A stretch of 8,500 nucleotides of DNA from an uncultured Oscillospiraceae bacterium (GTDB taxonomy: Bacteria > Bacillota > Clostridia > Oscillospirales > Oscillospiraceae), in contig CAKTXB010000070.1 of the NCBI GenBank assembly GCA_934630555.1, positions 1 to 8,500 of the forward strand, in the 5' to 3' direction. Each line of letters begins with the position of its first letter. Positions within the stretch are counted from its first letter, which is position 1. The notes under the pieces were generated by a model that did not search any database, was not told the origin of the DNA, and worked only from the letters and a program-made list of their open reading frames with translations. Positions 1 to 6,885 of this stretch are shown here, in pieces. The position numbers were made by a program, and so were the translations under genes.

Positions 1-2576
1 CCGACGTGCTGGGCAAGAAGTATGACTACGACAAGGAGCTCACCCGTGACGCTGCCGCGCAGATCATGCTGAACGCGCTGAACGCCAAGACCGTGTCCTA
101 CGGCCAGGAGATCAAGAACTCCGGCAAGAAGACCATCCTGACGACTGCCGGCGCTATTGAGAACGCCAGCTACCTGTACGAGTCCTGGGATCTGAAGAAG
201 ATCGAGGACACCGACGATGTGTTCGGCCGTCCGTGCCACATTTGGAAGTGGGACGAGAAGGACAACAACAAGTACGTTGAGATCGGCACCTATGCTGACG
301 ACGCTCTGGCTACCTACACCGAGGAAGTTTCCGGCTGCGACATCATCGCTGACGCTGACTTCGACGATGAAGGCGTTAAGCTGGCGAAGTGGGTCGACGG
401 CGTTAAGAAGTCTGGTACTGCCGGTATTGAGACCATCAAGAACACCGACGACAAGTTCGGCGGCCAGGGTACTCTGACGCAGGTCTACGAAGACCGCATC
501 GTTTACATCAACACCTATCTGGCGAAGGTCACCAAGGTCACGACCGAAAAGACCGACTCCAAGGGCCATGTGACCCGCAAGGCCAACACGGCGATGGACG
601 CTTACCTGACCATCCCGTCTCCTCGCTTCGATAAGACTGTGACCACCACTCCTCTGAGCTATGAGTCCGAAGACTTCGCAAAGGACGACATGGTCCACGT
701 GACCATTGCCGGCACCAAGAAGGAAGTCCAGACCATCGCGCTGGCTGAGAGCAAGGTCGCTGAGTTCAGCAAGCTGAAGAAGGTCAACGGCACGTACTCC
801 GAGATCGCTCTGGACGGCGACTACTCCAAGATCGCTGCCAAGTACATCTACGCCGGCATCAACACCGAGAACATCGGTGACGACATGGTCGCTTACTTCG
901 ACACCTATGGCAACATCATCGGCATGGAGAAGTACTATGCTGCTCTGAACTATGCTGTGATCGACGCGATGTATGTTGAGTCCATCAAGGGCAAGGCTAC
1001 CATCAAGGCTGACCTCGTTGCTGTGAACGGCGACAAGATGGAAGACGTTGAAGTCGACTCCATCACGGTTGCTAAGAAGACGCTCGAGGGTGGTACTGAC
1101 ACCACTGCTACGAAGTACAAGGCAAACGACCTGATCGCTCTGGGCACTGAGGGCCTGAACGTTGTCTTTGCCGCGAACTCCAAGCTGGCTGGCGTTTATG
1201 ACCAGCTGATGGCTTACACGACCGACGACGGCGTGTATACGCTGACCATGAAGGAAGGCTTCGCTTCCTACTACGATTCCCCGGTCAAGAAGGTTGATTT
1301 TACCACTACCACGAACAAGGCCGTCACGTTCAGCAACGGCTCTTCCTATGCGAAGGTCGACAATGTTGTGTTCCAGATGAGCGATTCCACGCTCGTGCTG
1401 GTGCGCGACGTTGACTCCAAGCTGCCGTTTGCAAGCTACACTGCTTACGAAGGCTTTGACGCCATCCCGTCCATGACGGCTACGAACGTCCAGTACGTTA
1501 TCAACAGCGACACCAAGAAGGCTGACGTTGTTTACGTTTCCGGCGTTTCCGTCACCGGCAAGTCCACGGTCGTCTTCTACGCAGGCGCTGATGTTGACCA
1601 GATCAGCAAGAAGGACGAAAAGTATCAGTACATGTTCGACGCATATGTTCTGGATAAGAGCACGGGCACTCTGACTTCTGATTCCTTCACCTACAAGACT
1701 GATACGATGGGCGCTCTGAAGGATCTGGCTGTTGGCTTCTACAACGTCCATGTTGACGACGACAAGTTCGTCAGCTTCGATGATCTGAATTCCTCCAGCA
1801 AGCCGGTTCTGGCCAGCGCTGCTACCATCAAGCAGGCTAAGGCTGCTGTGAAGGATGACGCCACCGGCGATCTGGTGACGGTCGACAGCCTCGTCATTGA
1901 CAAGGAAGTTGCTGACATCACCACCTATGCGAAGGACGGCAGCGCTCTGAAGGACGCCGCGTTCACCGACATTGCAAAGGGCGACACGCTGTATGTCTAC
2001 AAGAACGCTGACAACGGCAAGTTCACCATCGTGAACGCTGCTGAGATGGCTACCATCAAGTTCTTTGCTGGCTCCACGGAGGTTGCTGCGAACGCTACCG
2101 AGCAGACCGTCGGCCACAGCTGGGAAGCTATGACCATCGCGTCTGTTGAGCCGGGCTACCTGAAGACTGGCTTCACCGTCAAGATGTACACCGACGAGGC
2201 TATGACCGCTGGCGAAGTGACCGTTACCGATCCGACCAAGGACGACAAGACTGTCACGGTTCTGAAGTACATCAAGGTCACGCTGGCTGCGGACACCGCG
2301 TACACGGCTACCACGTTCGACTCCACAAAGTGGAATGAGAACGTCACGGATGCAACGATTACCGGTTCCGTCATTACGCTCGCACATGATTATCCTGTTT
2401 CCGAGCTCAAGGCGCAGCTGAGCAAGGCTCTGACCAACGACAAGGCTACGGTTGAGATCTACAGCGCTGTTAACACGATCGCTGATGGCGGCGAGATTGT
2501 TACCAAGACTGGCTCTACCTACTTTGTCCGCGTCACTGCTGAGAGCGGCGCTACCGCAGACTACACGTTCGCTTAA
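1..2576 (+). CDS. S-layer homology (SLH) surface protein, 5'-truncated by window edge
   Basis: The reading frame is open from the first complete codon (position 3) to TAA at 2574-2576, so 857 residues are visible and the true start lies upstream; the GTG at 6 is not a credible start. Visible residues 1-28 (DVLGKKYDYDKELTRDAAAQ, then IMLNALNA) match the end of an SLH repeat, which anchors secreted proteins to cell-wall polymers. The rest is Thr/Asp/Lys/Ala-rich with almost no cysteine and alternating polar/hydrophobic stretches, as expected of a beta-rich S-layer or surface-array protein. The last 60 or so residues end in TYFVRVTAESGATADYTFA, a pattern resembling small beta-sandwich cell-surface domains. 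No transmembrane segment or LPXTG motif is visible. Codon use is strongly biased (GAC, AAG, CTG, ACC, GGC), consistent with high expression. The SLH class is well supported; an actual S-layer role and any enzymatic function remain unproven. Confidence 0.85.
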   Translation, partial: DVLGKKYDYDKELTRDAAAQIMLNALNAKTVSYGQEIKNSGKKTILTTAGAIENASYLYESWDLKKIEDTDDVFGRPCHIWKWDEKDNNKYVEIGTYADDALATYTEEVSGCDIIADADFDDEGVKLAKWVDGVKKSGTAGIETIKNTDDKFGGQGTLTQVYEDRIVYINTYLAKVTKVTTEKTDSKGHVTRKANTAMDAYLTIPSPRFDKTVTTTPLSYESEDFAKDDMVHVTIAGTKKEVQTIALAESKVAEFSKLKKVNGTYSEIALDGDYSKIAAKYIYAGINTENIGDDMVAYFDTYGNIIGMEKYYAALNYAVIDAMYVESIKGKATIKADLVAVNGDKMEDVEVDSITVAKKTLEGGTDTTATKYKANDLIALGTEGLNVVFAANSKLAGVYDQLMAYTTDDGVYTLTMKEGFASYYDSPVKKVDFTTTTNKAVTFSNGSSYAKVDNVVFQMSDSTLVLVRDVDSKLPFASYTAYEGFDAIPSMTATNVQYVINSDTKKADVVYVSGVSVTGKSTVVFYAGADVDQISKKDEKYQYMFDAYVLDKSTGTLTSDSFTYKTDTMGALKDLAVGFYNVHVDDDKFVSFDDLNSSSKPVLASAATIKQAKAAVKDDATGDLVTVDSLVIDKEVADITTYAKDGSALKDAAFTDIAKGDTLYVYKNADNGKFTIVNAAEMATIKFFAGSTEVAANATEQTVGHSWEAMTIASVEPGYLKTGFTVKMYTDEAMTAGEVTVTDPTKDDKTVTVLKYIKVTLAADTAYTATTFDSTKWNENVTDATITGSVITLAHDYPVSELKAQLSKALTNDKATVEIYSAVNTIADGGEIVTKTGSTYFVRVTAESGATADYTFA

Positions 2577-2632
2577 TTCCCCTTCAAACTCTTCATTGAG
2601 CTTACCGCATTCTTGTTTCCACTTTAATGCGG

Positions 2633-2660
2633 CGTTCCGGGGGCGCAAGCCCCCGGAATG
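2633..2660. repeat. GC-rich hairpin with GCAA tetraloop
   Basis: TTCCGGGGGC (2635-2644) and GCCCCCGGAA (2649-2658) form a perfect 10-bp stem closed by GCAA, extended outward by a G-T and a C-G pair. It lies about 60 nt after the surface-protein stop, but no T-run follows, so it is a poor terminator by itself. The 16-nt core GGGCGCAAGCCCCCGG recurs on the opposite strand at 3157-3172, which argues for a dispersed palindromic repeat. It could also act as a 3' mRNA-stabilising hairpin. Confidence 0.6.
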
Positions 2661-2719
2661 ACCTCCTTAAAAGAAACGACGTGCGCACCGGCTCACAGAA
2701 TGAATTTTGAAAAACAAGG

Positions 2720-2749
2720 CCGCCGGCTTGGAAACAAGCCGGCGGTTTT
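2720..2749 (+). terminator. Intrinsic terminator of the surface-protein transcript
   Basis: CCGCCGGCTTG (2720-2730) pairs perfectly with CAAGCCGGCGG (2735-2745) around a GAAA loop and is followed by TTTT (2746-2749). The 11-bp GC-rich stem, GNRA loop and short T-run make a strong candidate rho-independent terminator. It lies about 145 nt past the stop codon and just before the first small-RNA promoter, separating the two transcription units. Confidence 0.8.
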
Positions 2750-2760
2750 GCGCGCCGCTC

Positions 2761-2788
2761 TTGACAAATGGGGCGCGGTGGGTATAAT
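2761..2788 (+). promoter_or_regulatory. Consensus sigma-A promoter of small RNA copy 1
   Basis: Perfect TTGACA (2761-2766) and perfect TATAAT (2783-2788) are separated by 16 nt. The predicted start is near A2795. No protein gene follows on this strand before 7096, so the promoter most likely serves a non-coding transcript. The same -35 box, the following AAATG and the same spacer length recur 141 bp downstream. Confidence 0.85.
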
Positions 2789-2794
2789 AAAGAT

Positions 2795-2900
2795 AGAGCA
2801 ACACAGCGAACGGTTGTGACTCTAGTCAGTAATGAAGGTCAATGCGGACAGATATGTCCAGCCGAAGCCGTCACTTTGCCAGAGTGGCGGACTCTGGCGT
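2795..2900 (+). ncRNA. Candidate small RNA, tandem copy 1 (unrecognised family)
   Basis: An RNA of about 106 nt is predicted from the consensus promoter upstream. Hairpin 1: CACAGC (2802-2807) pairs with GTTGTG (2813-2818) around loop GAACG, and the stem is extended by TAGAG (2794-2798) with CTCTA (2820-2824). Hairpin 2: GGACA (2846-2850) pairs with TGTCC (2855-2859). Hairpin 3: CCGTCACT (2868-2875) pairs with AGTGGCGG (2883-2890). Each has a counterpart in copy 2. Unlike copy 2, no T-run follows hairpin 3, and its 3' arm can instead join GCCAGAGT (2878-2885) to ACTCTGGC (2891-2898), a perfect 8-bp stem that excludes hairpin 3. The -35 box of copy 2 begins at once afterwards, so the 3' end is uncertain and read-through into copy 2 is possible. 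No ORF is conserved between the copies. I do not recognise it as 6S, SRP, tmRNA, RNase P or a known riboswitch. Confidence 0.65.
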
Positions 2901-2901
2901 C

Positions 2902-2929
2902 TTGACAAATGCGCGTTGCTGCGTATAAT
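2902..2929 (+). promoter_or_regulatory. Consensus sigma-A promoter of small RNA copy 2
   Basis: Perfect TTGACA (2902-2907) and perfect TATAAT (2924-2929) with a 16-nt spacer, exactly 141 bp after the copy 1 promoter. The spacer interiors differ between the copies while both boxes are unchanged, which suggests selection on promoter strength. The predicted start is near A2936. Confidence 0.87.
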
Positions 2930-2935
2930 AAAAGT

Positions 2936-3041
2936 AGAGCACCACAGCGAACGGTTGTGTACTCCTCAAAGATTCAGAAAACCAGTAAAGACAATATGTC
3001 TACCAGAACCGTCACTTTGCAGAGTGGCGGTTTTGGCTTTT
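2936..3041 (+). ncRNA. Candidate small RNA, tandem copy 2 (unrecognised family)
   Basis: An RNA of about 106 nt runs from a consensus promoter to a strong terminator. Hairpin 1 is identical to copy 1: CACAGC (2943-2948), loop GAACG, GTTGTG (2954-2959); the 17-nt block CACAGCGAACGGTTGTG matches at every base. Hairpin 2 is AGACA (2989-2993) with TGTCT (2997-3001), so the outer G-C pair of copy 1 has become A-T, a compensatory change that supports a folded RNA. Hairpin 3 is the terminator stem at 3003-3036. The linker between hairpins 1 and 2 is diverged and A-rich (2965-2988) and could be single-stranded for target pairing. There is no start codon matching the ATG in copy 1, which argues against a peptide. 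The gene stands alone: nothing follows on this strand, and the next gene on the other strand converges. Its function is unknown. Confidence 0.75.
3003..3041 (+). terminator. Intrinsic terminator of small RNA copy 2
   Basis: A 14-bp stem pairs 3003-3016 (CCAGAACCGTCACT) with 3023-3036 (AGTGGCGGTTTTGG), including two G-T pairs, around the loop TTGCAG. It is followed by C and TTTT (3038-3041). The inner 8 bp and most of the loop are shared with copy 1; the outer A/T-rich pairs and the T-run are specific to this copy. Confidence 0.82.
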
Positions 3042-3215
3042 AATGCGAATCGTCACAGTCAATCCAAAAATATGGAACGTGATCGTAATCGGCATTTTAC
3101 CACCCCCTTTATGGAGGGATGGAGCCACAACCGCCCGCCGTATGTGTGATGCTCTACCGGGGGCTTGCGCCCTTGGCTACATCGTATCAGAAACGTTTGT
3201 TTTTGTCAATACGAC
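3042..3215. other. Gene-free convergent intergenic stretch
   Basis: No credible coding sequence or promoter is visible between the small-RNA terminator and the ptcA terminator. A loose inverted repeat joins AATGC (3042-3046) and TCAC (3053-3056) to GTGA (3079-3082) and GCATT (3092-3096) with several mismatches and bulges. It may be a decayed hairpin or chance. Confidence 0.5.
3157..3176. repeat. GC-rich hairpin, inverted partial copy of the 2633-2660 repeat
   Basis: CCGGGGGC (3157-3164) pairs with GCCCTTGG (3169-3176) around TTGC, with two G-T pairs. On the minus strand it reads CCAAGGGCGCAAGCCCCCGG, sharing 16 consecutive bases including the GCAA loop with the hairpin at 2633-2660. The two copies are in inverted orientation and bracket the small-RNA pair. 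Confidence 0.5.
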
Positions 3216-3246
3216 AAAAAGCGCCTTCCCGCTGGGGGAAGGCGCT
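3216..3246 (-). terminator. Intrinsic terminator of the agmatine operon
   Basis: Read on the minus strand, AGCGCCTTCCC (3246-3236) pairs perfectly with GGGAAGGCGCT (3230-3220) around a 5-nt loop and is followed by a T-run (A3216-A3220 on the plus strand; the first T also closes the stem). It begins 7 nt after the ptcA stop. A run of T follows on the plus strand too (3249-3255), so it may act in both directions. Confidence 0.88.
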
Positions 3247-3253
3247 GATTTTT

Positions 3254-4270
3254 TTATGCCAATCCGTGGGCTTTCAGGAACTGCCCGAGTTCCTCTTTGA
3301 CGGCGGCTTTTTGCAGGTCGGACGGGTCTTTTTGATAGCGGGTGAGCCAGACGAGCAGGCCGCGCATGGCGGTGAGGCGGTTGCCGGCCTGCTCCCAGCA
3401 GAGGGAGGCGGCGCTGTCGGCCACTTCGTCGGTCACGTCCTCGCCGCGCGTGGCGGGGAGGCAGTGGAGGAATTTGCAGCCGATATTGCCGAGGGCCATG
3501 AGGTCGCGGTCAACCTGGAAGTCGCGGAACACGCGGACGCGTTCCTCTTTGGGCATTTCGTTTTCGTAGAGGCCGTACCAGACGTCGGTGTAGATAAAGT
3601 CCGCGCCGCGGACGGCCTCGCGGTCGTCGGTGACGCGCCAGCTGCCGCCGGAGGCGCGGCAGTTTGCTTCGTAAACGGCCTGCATTTGCGCGCCGAGCTG
3701 GTGTGCCTTGGGGCCGTAGTGGACGAAGTGCATTCCAAGGTGGGTGCAGATCATGCCGAGCGAGGCGCAGACCTGCGTGCCGTCACCGACGAACACGACC
3801 TTGCAGTCTTCCAGCCGCTTGCCGGCGGGGAGGTTTTCTACGATGGTGCACAGGTCGCCGATCTCCTGCGTGGGGTGGTTATAGTCGGACATGCCGTTGA
3901 GGACGGGCACGGTGCACGCGTTTGCCAGCTCCACGACGGTCTTGTGTTCAATGACGCGGGCCATGACGATGTCCACGAGGTAGGAGAGGACCTTGCCGGT
4001 GTCGCCGATGGTCTCGTGGCCGCCGAGCTGGATCATGCCCGGGCCGAGGTACTGCGCGTGGCCGCCCAGCTGCTCCATGGCCGTTTCAAACGAGACGCGG
4101 GTGCGCGTGGACGACTGCTGGAAGATCATGCCGAGCGTCTTGTGGCGCAGCAGCGGGGGATAGTAGCCGTGCGCGACGCACTTTTTGAGTTGGAGCGAAA
4201 GCTGGATGATCTCGAGCAGCTCGTCCTTGGTAAAGTCCTGCGTTGAGATAAAATCACGGGGTTTTTGCAT
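3254..4270 (-). CDS. ptcA: Putrescine carbamoyltransferase
   Basis: The 338-residue enzyme should convert N-carbamoylputrescine and phosphate to putrescine and carbamoyl phosphate in the cytoplasm, the second step of the agmatine deiminase pathway (EC 2.1.3.6). The N-terminal carbamoyl-phosphate domain carries SSTRTR (residues 53-58). NHPTQE is at 131-136 and the C-terminal domain has HCLPATRG at 269-276. Ornithine carbamoyltransferases normally have an ornithine-binding DVWVSMG-type loop; here the matching place reads DVWYGLY (229-235), as in putrescine carbamoyltransferase. From memory, identity to the Enterococcus enzyme looks high along the whole length (for example [20 protein letters not shown] and [11 protein letters not shown]). 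The extra C-terminal helix (about 314-338) is also typical of this subfamily. The ATG has an AGGAGG 8 nt upstream (4279-4284). It is the last gene of the operon, 19 nt after the transporter stop. The alternative name is aguB; a generic argF call would be wrong. Confidence 0.93.
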   Translation of the reverse strand: MQKPRDFISTQDFTKDELLEIIQLSLQLKKCVAHGYYPPLLRHKTLGMIFQQSSTRTRVSFETAMEQLGGHAQYLGPGMIQLGGHETIGDTGKVLSYLVDIVMARVIEHKTVVELANACTVPVLNGMSDYNHPTQEIGDLCTIVENLPAGKRLEDCKVVFVGDGTQVCASLGMICTHLGMHFVHYGPKAHQLGAQMQAVYEANCRASGGSWRVTDDREAVRGADFIYTDVWYGLYENEMPKEERVRVFRDFQVDRDLMALGNIGCKFLHCLPATRGEDVTDEVADSAASLCWEQAGNRLTAMRGLLVWLTRYQKDPSDLQKAAVKEELGQFLKAHGLA

Positions 4271-4289
4271 GAATATGACCTCCTAAAAA

Positions 4290-5648
4290 TCAAGCTGCGG
4301 CGGGCTTGGCGCGATAGAGCCACTCGCCGGTGAGAATACACAGCAGCGTGCCGACGATCTTGACGCCGAGGGCGAACCAGTTGCCGGCGGCGGCGTCGTC
4401 ATAGAACAGGAAGAAGATGCCGGTGGCCACGCACGCGAGGCACAGGATGGCGCAGATCCAGACGCCGGTCTTGCCGCCGGGCACGCTGTAGACGCGCGGG
4501 GTGTCGGGGTCGGAATAGCGCAGACGAACGGCGGCGGAGAACATGAAGAGGTAGGGCACCATGAAAATGACGAAGGAGAACGAGAGAACATCCCAGAACA
4601 GGGCGTTCGCGTCGGCGGAGCCGAAGGCGAAGTTCAGCGCCAGCAGCACCGTGGAGAGGATGCCCATGAGCAGGTAGAGGTTTTTGGCCGTGCCGTATTT
4701 GCTGCGCGCGCCGAGAAACGGCGAGCGGCGGTCCAGGTCGGCGGCAATGAGGCTTTCGTTGGCGCCGAGCGTCCACGAGAGCATATTGGACACGAGCGTG
4801 AGGCACGAAATGACCACGAGCACGTCCAGCACCGGCTTTTGCGCCGGGCCGAACACGGAGCAGAGCGCGGCAAGGGCGTAGTAGAAGCCGTCCATTTCGT
4901 CAATGTCGCGCAGGGCGACGAGCATTCCGAACGTGCCGAGCAGGTACAAAACGGTGATGGCCGCGCCGGCCAGAATGGTCATTTTGGGTACGGTCTTGCC
5001 GGGGTCGTGGATCTTGCTGCCGATGGAGCCGATAAGTTCAAAGCCGAGCAGATTGTAGACGATGACGGCGATGCCGGAGGAGAGGTCGCCAAACGAGCGG
5101 ATGGCGAGATCCTCCGGGCGGAAGGAATGCGCTGCGCCATTGCGGGCCATATAGACTGCACCGAGGAGGCCGAAGATGAGCAGGATCGCCATTTTGGCAT
5201 AGGACGCGATGGCCGTGACGGTGACGGACAGCTCCACGCCGCGAATGCCGACGGCCACGACGAGCCAGCACATGGCGATGGCGATGAGCGCCATGACGAG
5301 CGGCGGCGCGGCGGGGAAGAACGAATAGCTCAGCCACCACGCGAACGTGACGAACACGGCGGGCATCCAGAACGCGACGTTGATCCAGTAAAACCAGCCC
5401 GTGTGCACGCCGAGGTGTTCACCGAACGCGCGCGTGACCCAGGCTGTGATGCCGCCGTCATCGGGGTAGGTGCTGCCAAGCTCGGCGGAAAGAAGCCCGT
5501 AGGGCATGAAAAACACAACGGCCAGCACGATCCACATGGTGATGGCACGCGCGCCGAAATAGGCCGGCGCGGGCGCGAGGGAATCGAGCACGAGCACGCT
5601 GCAGATGGTAAACAGCACGCATTTGACAAGACTGACCTTCTTTTCCAT
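4290..5648 (-). CDS. aguD: APC-family agmatine:putrescine antiporter
   Basis: A 452-residue, very hydrophobic membrane protein with about 12 predicted transmembrane helices, belonging to the amino acid-polyamine-organocation superfamily. N-terminal features are LVLDSLAPAPAYFGARA in helix 1 (about 18-34), SAELGSTYPDDGGITAW (54-70) and GWFYWINVAFWMPAVFVTFA (84-103). The conserved helix-6 region GFELIGSIGSKIHDPGKTVP lies at 202-221. It sits between agmatine deiminase and putrescine carbamoyltransferase, so exchange of external agmatine for internal putrescine is the natural role; substrate is inferred from context and family resemblance. A longer in-frame start at 5801 would add 51 low-complexity residues overlapping the end of aguA. 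I chose the ATG at 5646-5648 because it has a good ribosome site and starts MEKKVSLVKC as in relatives. The gap to aguA is 13 nt. The gene ends in TGA just before the ptcA ribosome site. Confidence 0.88.
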   Translation of the reverse strand: MEKKVSLVKCVLFTICSVLVLDSLAPAPAYFGARAITMWIVLAVVFFMPYGLLSAELGSTYPDDGGITAWVTRAFGEHLGVHTGWFYWINVAFWMPAVFVTFAWWLSYSFFPAAPPLVMALIAIAMCWLVVAVGIRGVELSVTVTAIASYAKMAILLIFGLLGAVYMARNGAAHSFRPEDLAIRSFGDLSSGIAVIVYNLLGFELIGSIGSKIHDPGKTVPKMTILAGAAITVLYLLGTFGMLVALRDIDEMDGFYYALAALCSVFGPAQKPVLDVLVVISCLTLVSNMLSWTLGANESLIAADLDRRSPFLGARSKYGTAKNLYLLMGILSTVLLALNFAFGSADANALFWDVLSFSFVIFMVPYLFMFSAAVRLRYSDPDTPRVYSVPGGKTGVWICAILCLACVATGIFFLFYDDAAAGNWFALGVKIVGTLLCILTGEWLYRAKPAAA

Positions 5649-5653
5649 GAAAG

Positions 5654-5660
5654 CCCTCCC
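5654..5660 (-). promoter_or_regulatory. Ribosome binding site fixing the antiporter start
   Basis: The minus strand reads GGGAGGG 5 nt before the ATG at 5646-5648. It lies partly in the 13-nt gap after the aguA stop (5662-5664) and rules against the upstream in-frame start at 5801, which falls inside aguA. Confidence 0.8.
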
Positions 5661-5661
5661 G

Positions 5662-6759
5662 TCAGGCGCGCGGCAGCTGCTGCGTGATGCAGTGGATGTT
5701 GCCGCCGCCGTAGGCGATCTCGCGTGTCGGCACGCCGACGACCTTGCGGTCGGGGAACATGGCCTGCACCTGCTCCATGGCCAGAGCGTCGTTTTCGTCA
5801 TCGTACTGCGGCAGAATGACGCCGCCGTTTACGATGAGGAAATTCATATAGGACGCAATGGCGATCTCGCCGTCTTCGCGCGGGATGCTGCCAGCCACGC
5901 GGTCGATGGTGTGCGCGCCGTACAGCAGGCACGGCTTTTTCGTGAGGCACAGCTTGTGTACCTTGAGCCGGCGGCCCTTGGCGTCGGTCATGCGGGTGAG
6001 CGCGTCATAGGCGGCGCGGGCCTGCTCGTAGAACGGGTGCGCCGGGTCGTCCGTCCAGATACACGCGACCTCGCCGGGGCGGATGAAGCAGGCGACATCG
6101 TCGATGTGGCCATTTGTCTCGTCCGGGTCAATGCCGTCCTTGAGCCAGAGGACCTTTTCACAGCCGAGATAGGCGCAGAGCATTTTTTCGATGGCGAATT
6201 TGTCCAGATCGGGGTTGCGGCCCGGGGAGAGCAGGCACATTTCGGTGGTGAGCACCGTGCCCTCGCCGTCCACGTGGATGGAGCCGCCCTCGAGCACGAA
6301 GCTGCCGGTGCGGTAGGAATCGACGTTTTCCAGCTCGCAGATCTTTTGCGCCACGCGATCGTCATTCGCCCATGGGAAATACAGGCCGTCATAGAGACCG
6401 CCCCAGGCGTTGAAGCGCCAGTCAGCGGCGCGCAGGCCGCCCTTGCCGTTTACAAGGAACGTTGGGCCGCAGTCGCGCACCCACGCGTCGTCCGTGGTGC
6501 ACTCCACCACGCGGATGGCGTCAGAGAGCCGCGCGCGGGCGTTTTCATACTGCGCGTTGGAGACCAGCATCGTGACCGGTTCAAACTGCGCAATGGCTTC
6601 GGCCACGGCCGCAAACGCCTGCTGCGCGGGCTTTGCGCCGTCGCGCCAGTTGTCGGGCCGCTCGGGCCAGATCATGAATACACCCGCCTGCGGCGCAAAT
6701 TCGGCGGGCATATAATAGCCGTCGCGCTGCGGGGTGCTGTTTTCGATTCGTTTTGCCAT
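5662..6759 (-). CDS. aguA: Agmatine deiminase
   Basis: The 365-residue cytoplasmic enzyme hydrolyses agmatine to N-carbamoylputrescine and ammonia (EC 3.5.3.12). It belongs to the guanidine-modifying (peptidyl-arginine deiminase-like) superfamily with a covalent cysteine mechanism. Length equals the Enterococcus faecalis enzyme, and the catalytic set falls at the same numbers: Asp96 in AWVRDCGP, Glu157 in LEGGSIHVDG, His218 and Asp220 in TNGHIDDVACF, and Cys357 in AYGGGNIHCITQQLP. All are intact, so it should be active. The chosen ATG (6757-6759) gives MAKRIENSTPQRDGYYMPAE and has GAAAGGA 8 nt upstream. A longer frame to 6855 adds 32 Arg/Pro-rich residues with no family resemblance and would use up the promoter region. 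It is the first gene of the operon, ahead of the antiporter by 13 nt. Some bacteria use such enzymes in polyamine synthesis; the linked antiporter and PTC point to catabolism here. Confidence 0.95.
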   Translation of the reverse strand: MAKRIENSTPQRDGYYMPAEFAPQAGVFMIWPERPDNWRDGAKPAQQAFAAVAEAIAQFEPVTMLVSNAQYENARARLSDAIRVVECTTDDAWVRDCGPTFLVNGKGGLRAADWRFNAWGGLYDGLYFPWANDDRVAQKICELENVDSYRTGSFVLEGGSIHVDGEGTVLTTEMCLLSPGRNPDLDKFAIEKMLCAYLGCEKVLWLKDGIDPDETNGHIDDVACFIRPGEVACIWTDDPAHPFYEQARAAYDALTRMTDAKGRRLKVHKLCLTKKPCLLYGAHTIDRVAGSIPREDGEIAIASYMNFLIVNGGVILPQYDDENDALAMEQVQAMFPDRKVVGVPTREIAYGGGNIHCITQQLPRA

Positions 6760-6767
6760 AATGTGCG

Positions 6768-6774
6768 TCCTTTC
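6768..6774 (-). promoter_or_regulatory. Ribosome binding site fixing the aguA start
   Basis: The minus strand reads GAAAGGA 8 nt upstream of the ATG at 6757-6759. This supports the 365-residue protein over the in-frame start at 6855. Confidence 0.75.
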
Positions 6775-6871
6775 TCTCAGGTAAATGTTGTGCGGCCGGG
6801 GTGTATCTGAAAACGCAGGATGGGACCGGCGGCGAGGGATCTTTGCGCTGCGCAAGACATTTTTTCGCAGG

Positions 6872-6885
6872 AATACGGCCGTATT
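6872..6885. promoter_or_regulatory. 14-bp perfect palindrome, candidate operator
   Basis: AATACGGCCGTATT is its own reverse complement. It lies about 113 bp upstream of the aguA start and about 210 bp upstream of the regulator start. IclR-family proteins bind short palindromes in divergent promoters, so this is a plausible site for the adjacent regulator. That role is inference. Confidence 0.45.

Noticed and set aside
2761..3041. The 141-bp tandem units as a CRISPR array or simple repeat
   Set aside because: There are only two diverged copies with promoters and terminators, no short identical repeats with unique spacers, and no cas genes.
2832..3149. A 105-codon plus-strand frame across both small-RNA copies
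   Set aside because: It runs through the second promoter and terminator, has no ribosome site, and its start codon is absent from the second copy. The repeated units conserve RNA structure, not reading frame.
3119..4246. A 375-codon plus-strand frame opposite ptcA
   Set aside because: It is the antisense shadow of ptcA, which has a full family match, catalytic motifs and a proper ribosome site. The shadow product is Val/Ala/Gly-rich with no recognisable domain.
3254..4270. Annotation as ornithine carbamoyltransferase (argF/arcB)
   Set aside because: The ornithine-binding SMG loop is replaced by DVWYGLY, the sequence follows putrescine carbamoyltransferase, and the operon is for agmatine.
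5649..5801. 51-residue N-terminal extension of the antiporter
   Set aside because: It lies inside the end of aguA, is Ser/Arg/Ala-rich and not hydrophobic, and the downstream ATG has a GGGAGGG ribosome site.
4839..6810. Long plus-strand frames (4839-5687, 5605-6810) opposite the antiporter and aguA
   Set aside because: They are GC-driven antisense shadows of well-supported genes, and their products show no family features.
6760..6855. 32-residue N-terminal extension of AguA
   Set aside because: The Arg-rich extension has no family counterpart. With the inner ATG, Asp96, His218 and Cys357 match the known enzyme numbering and length.
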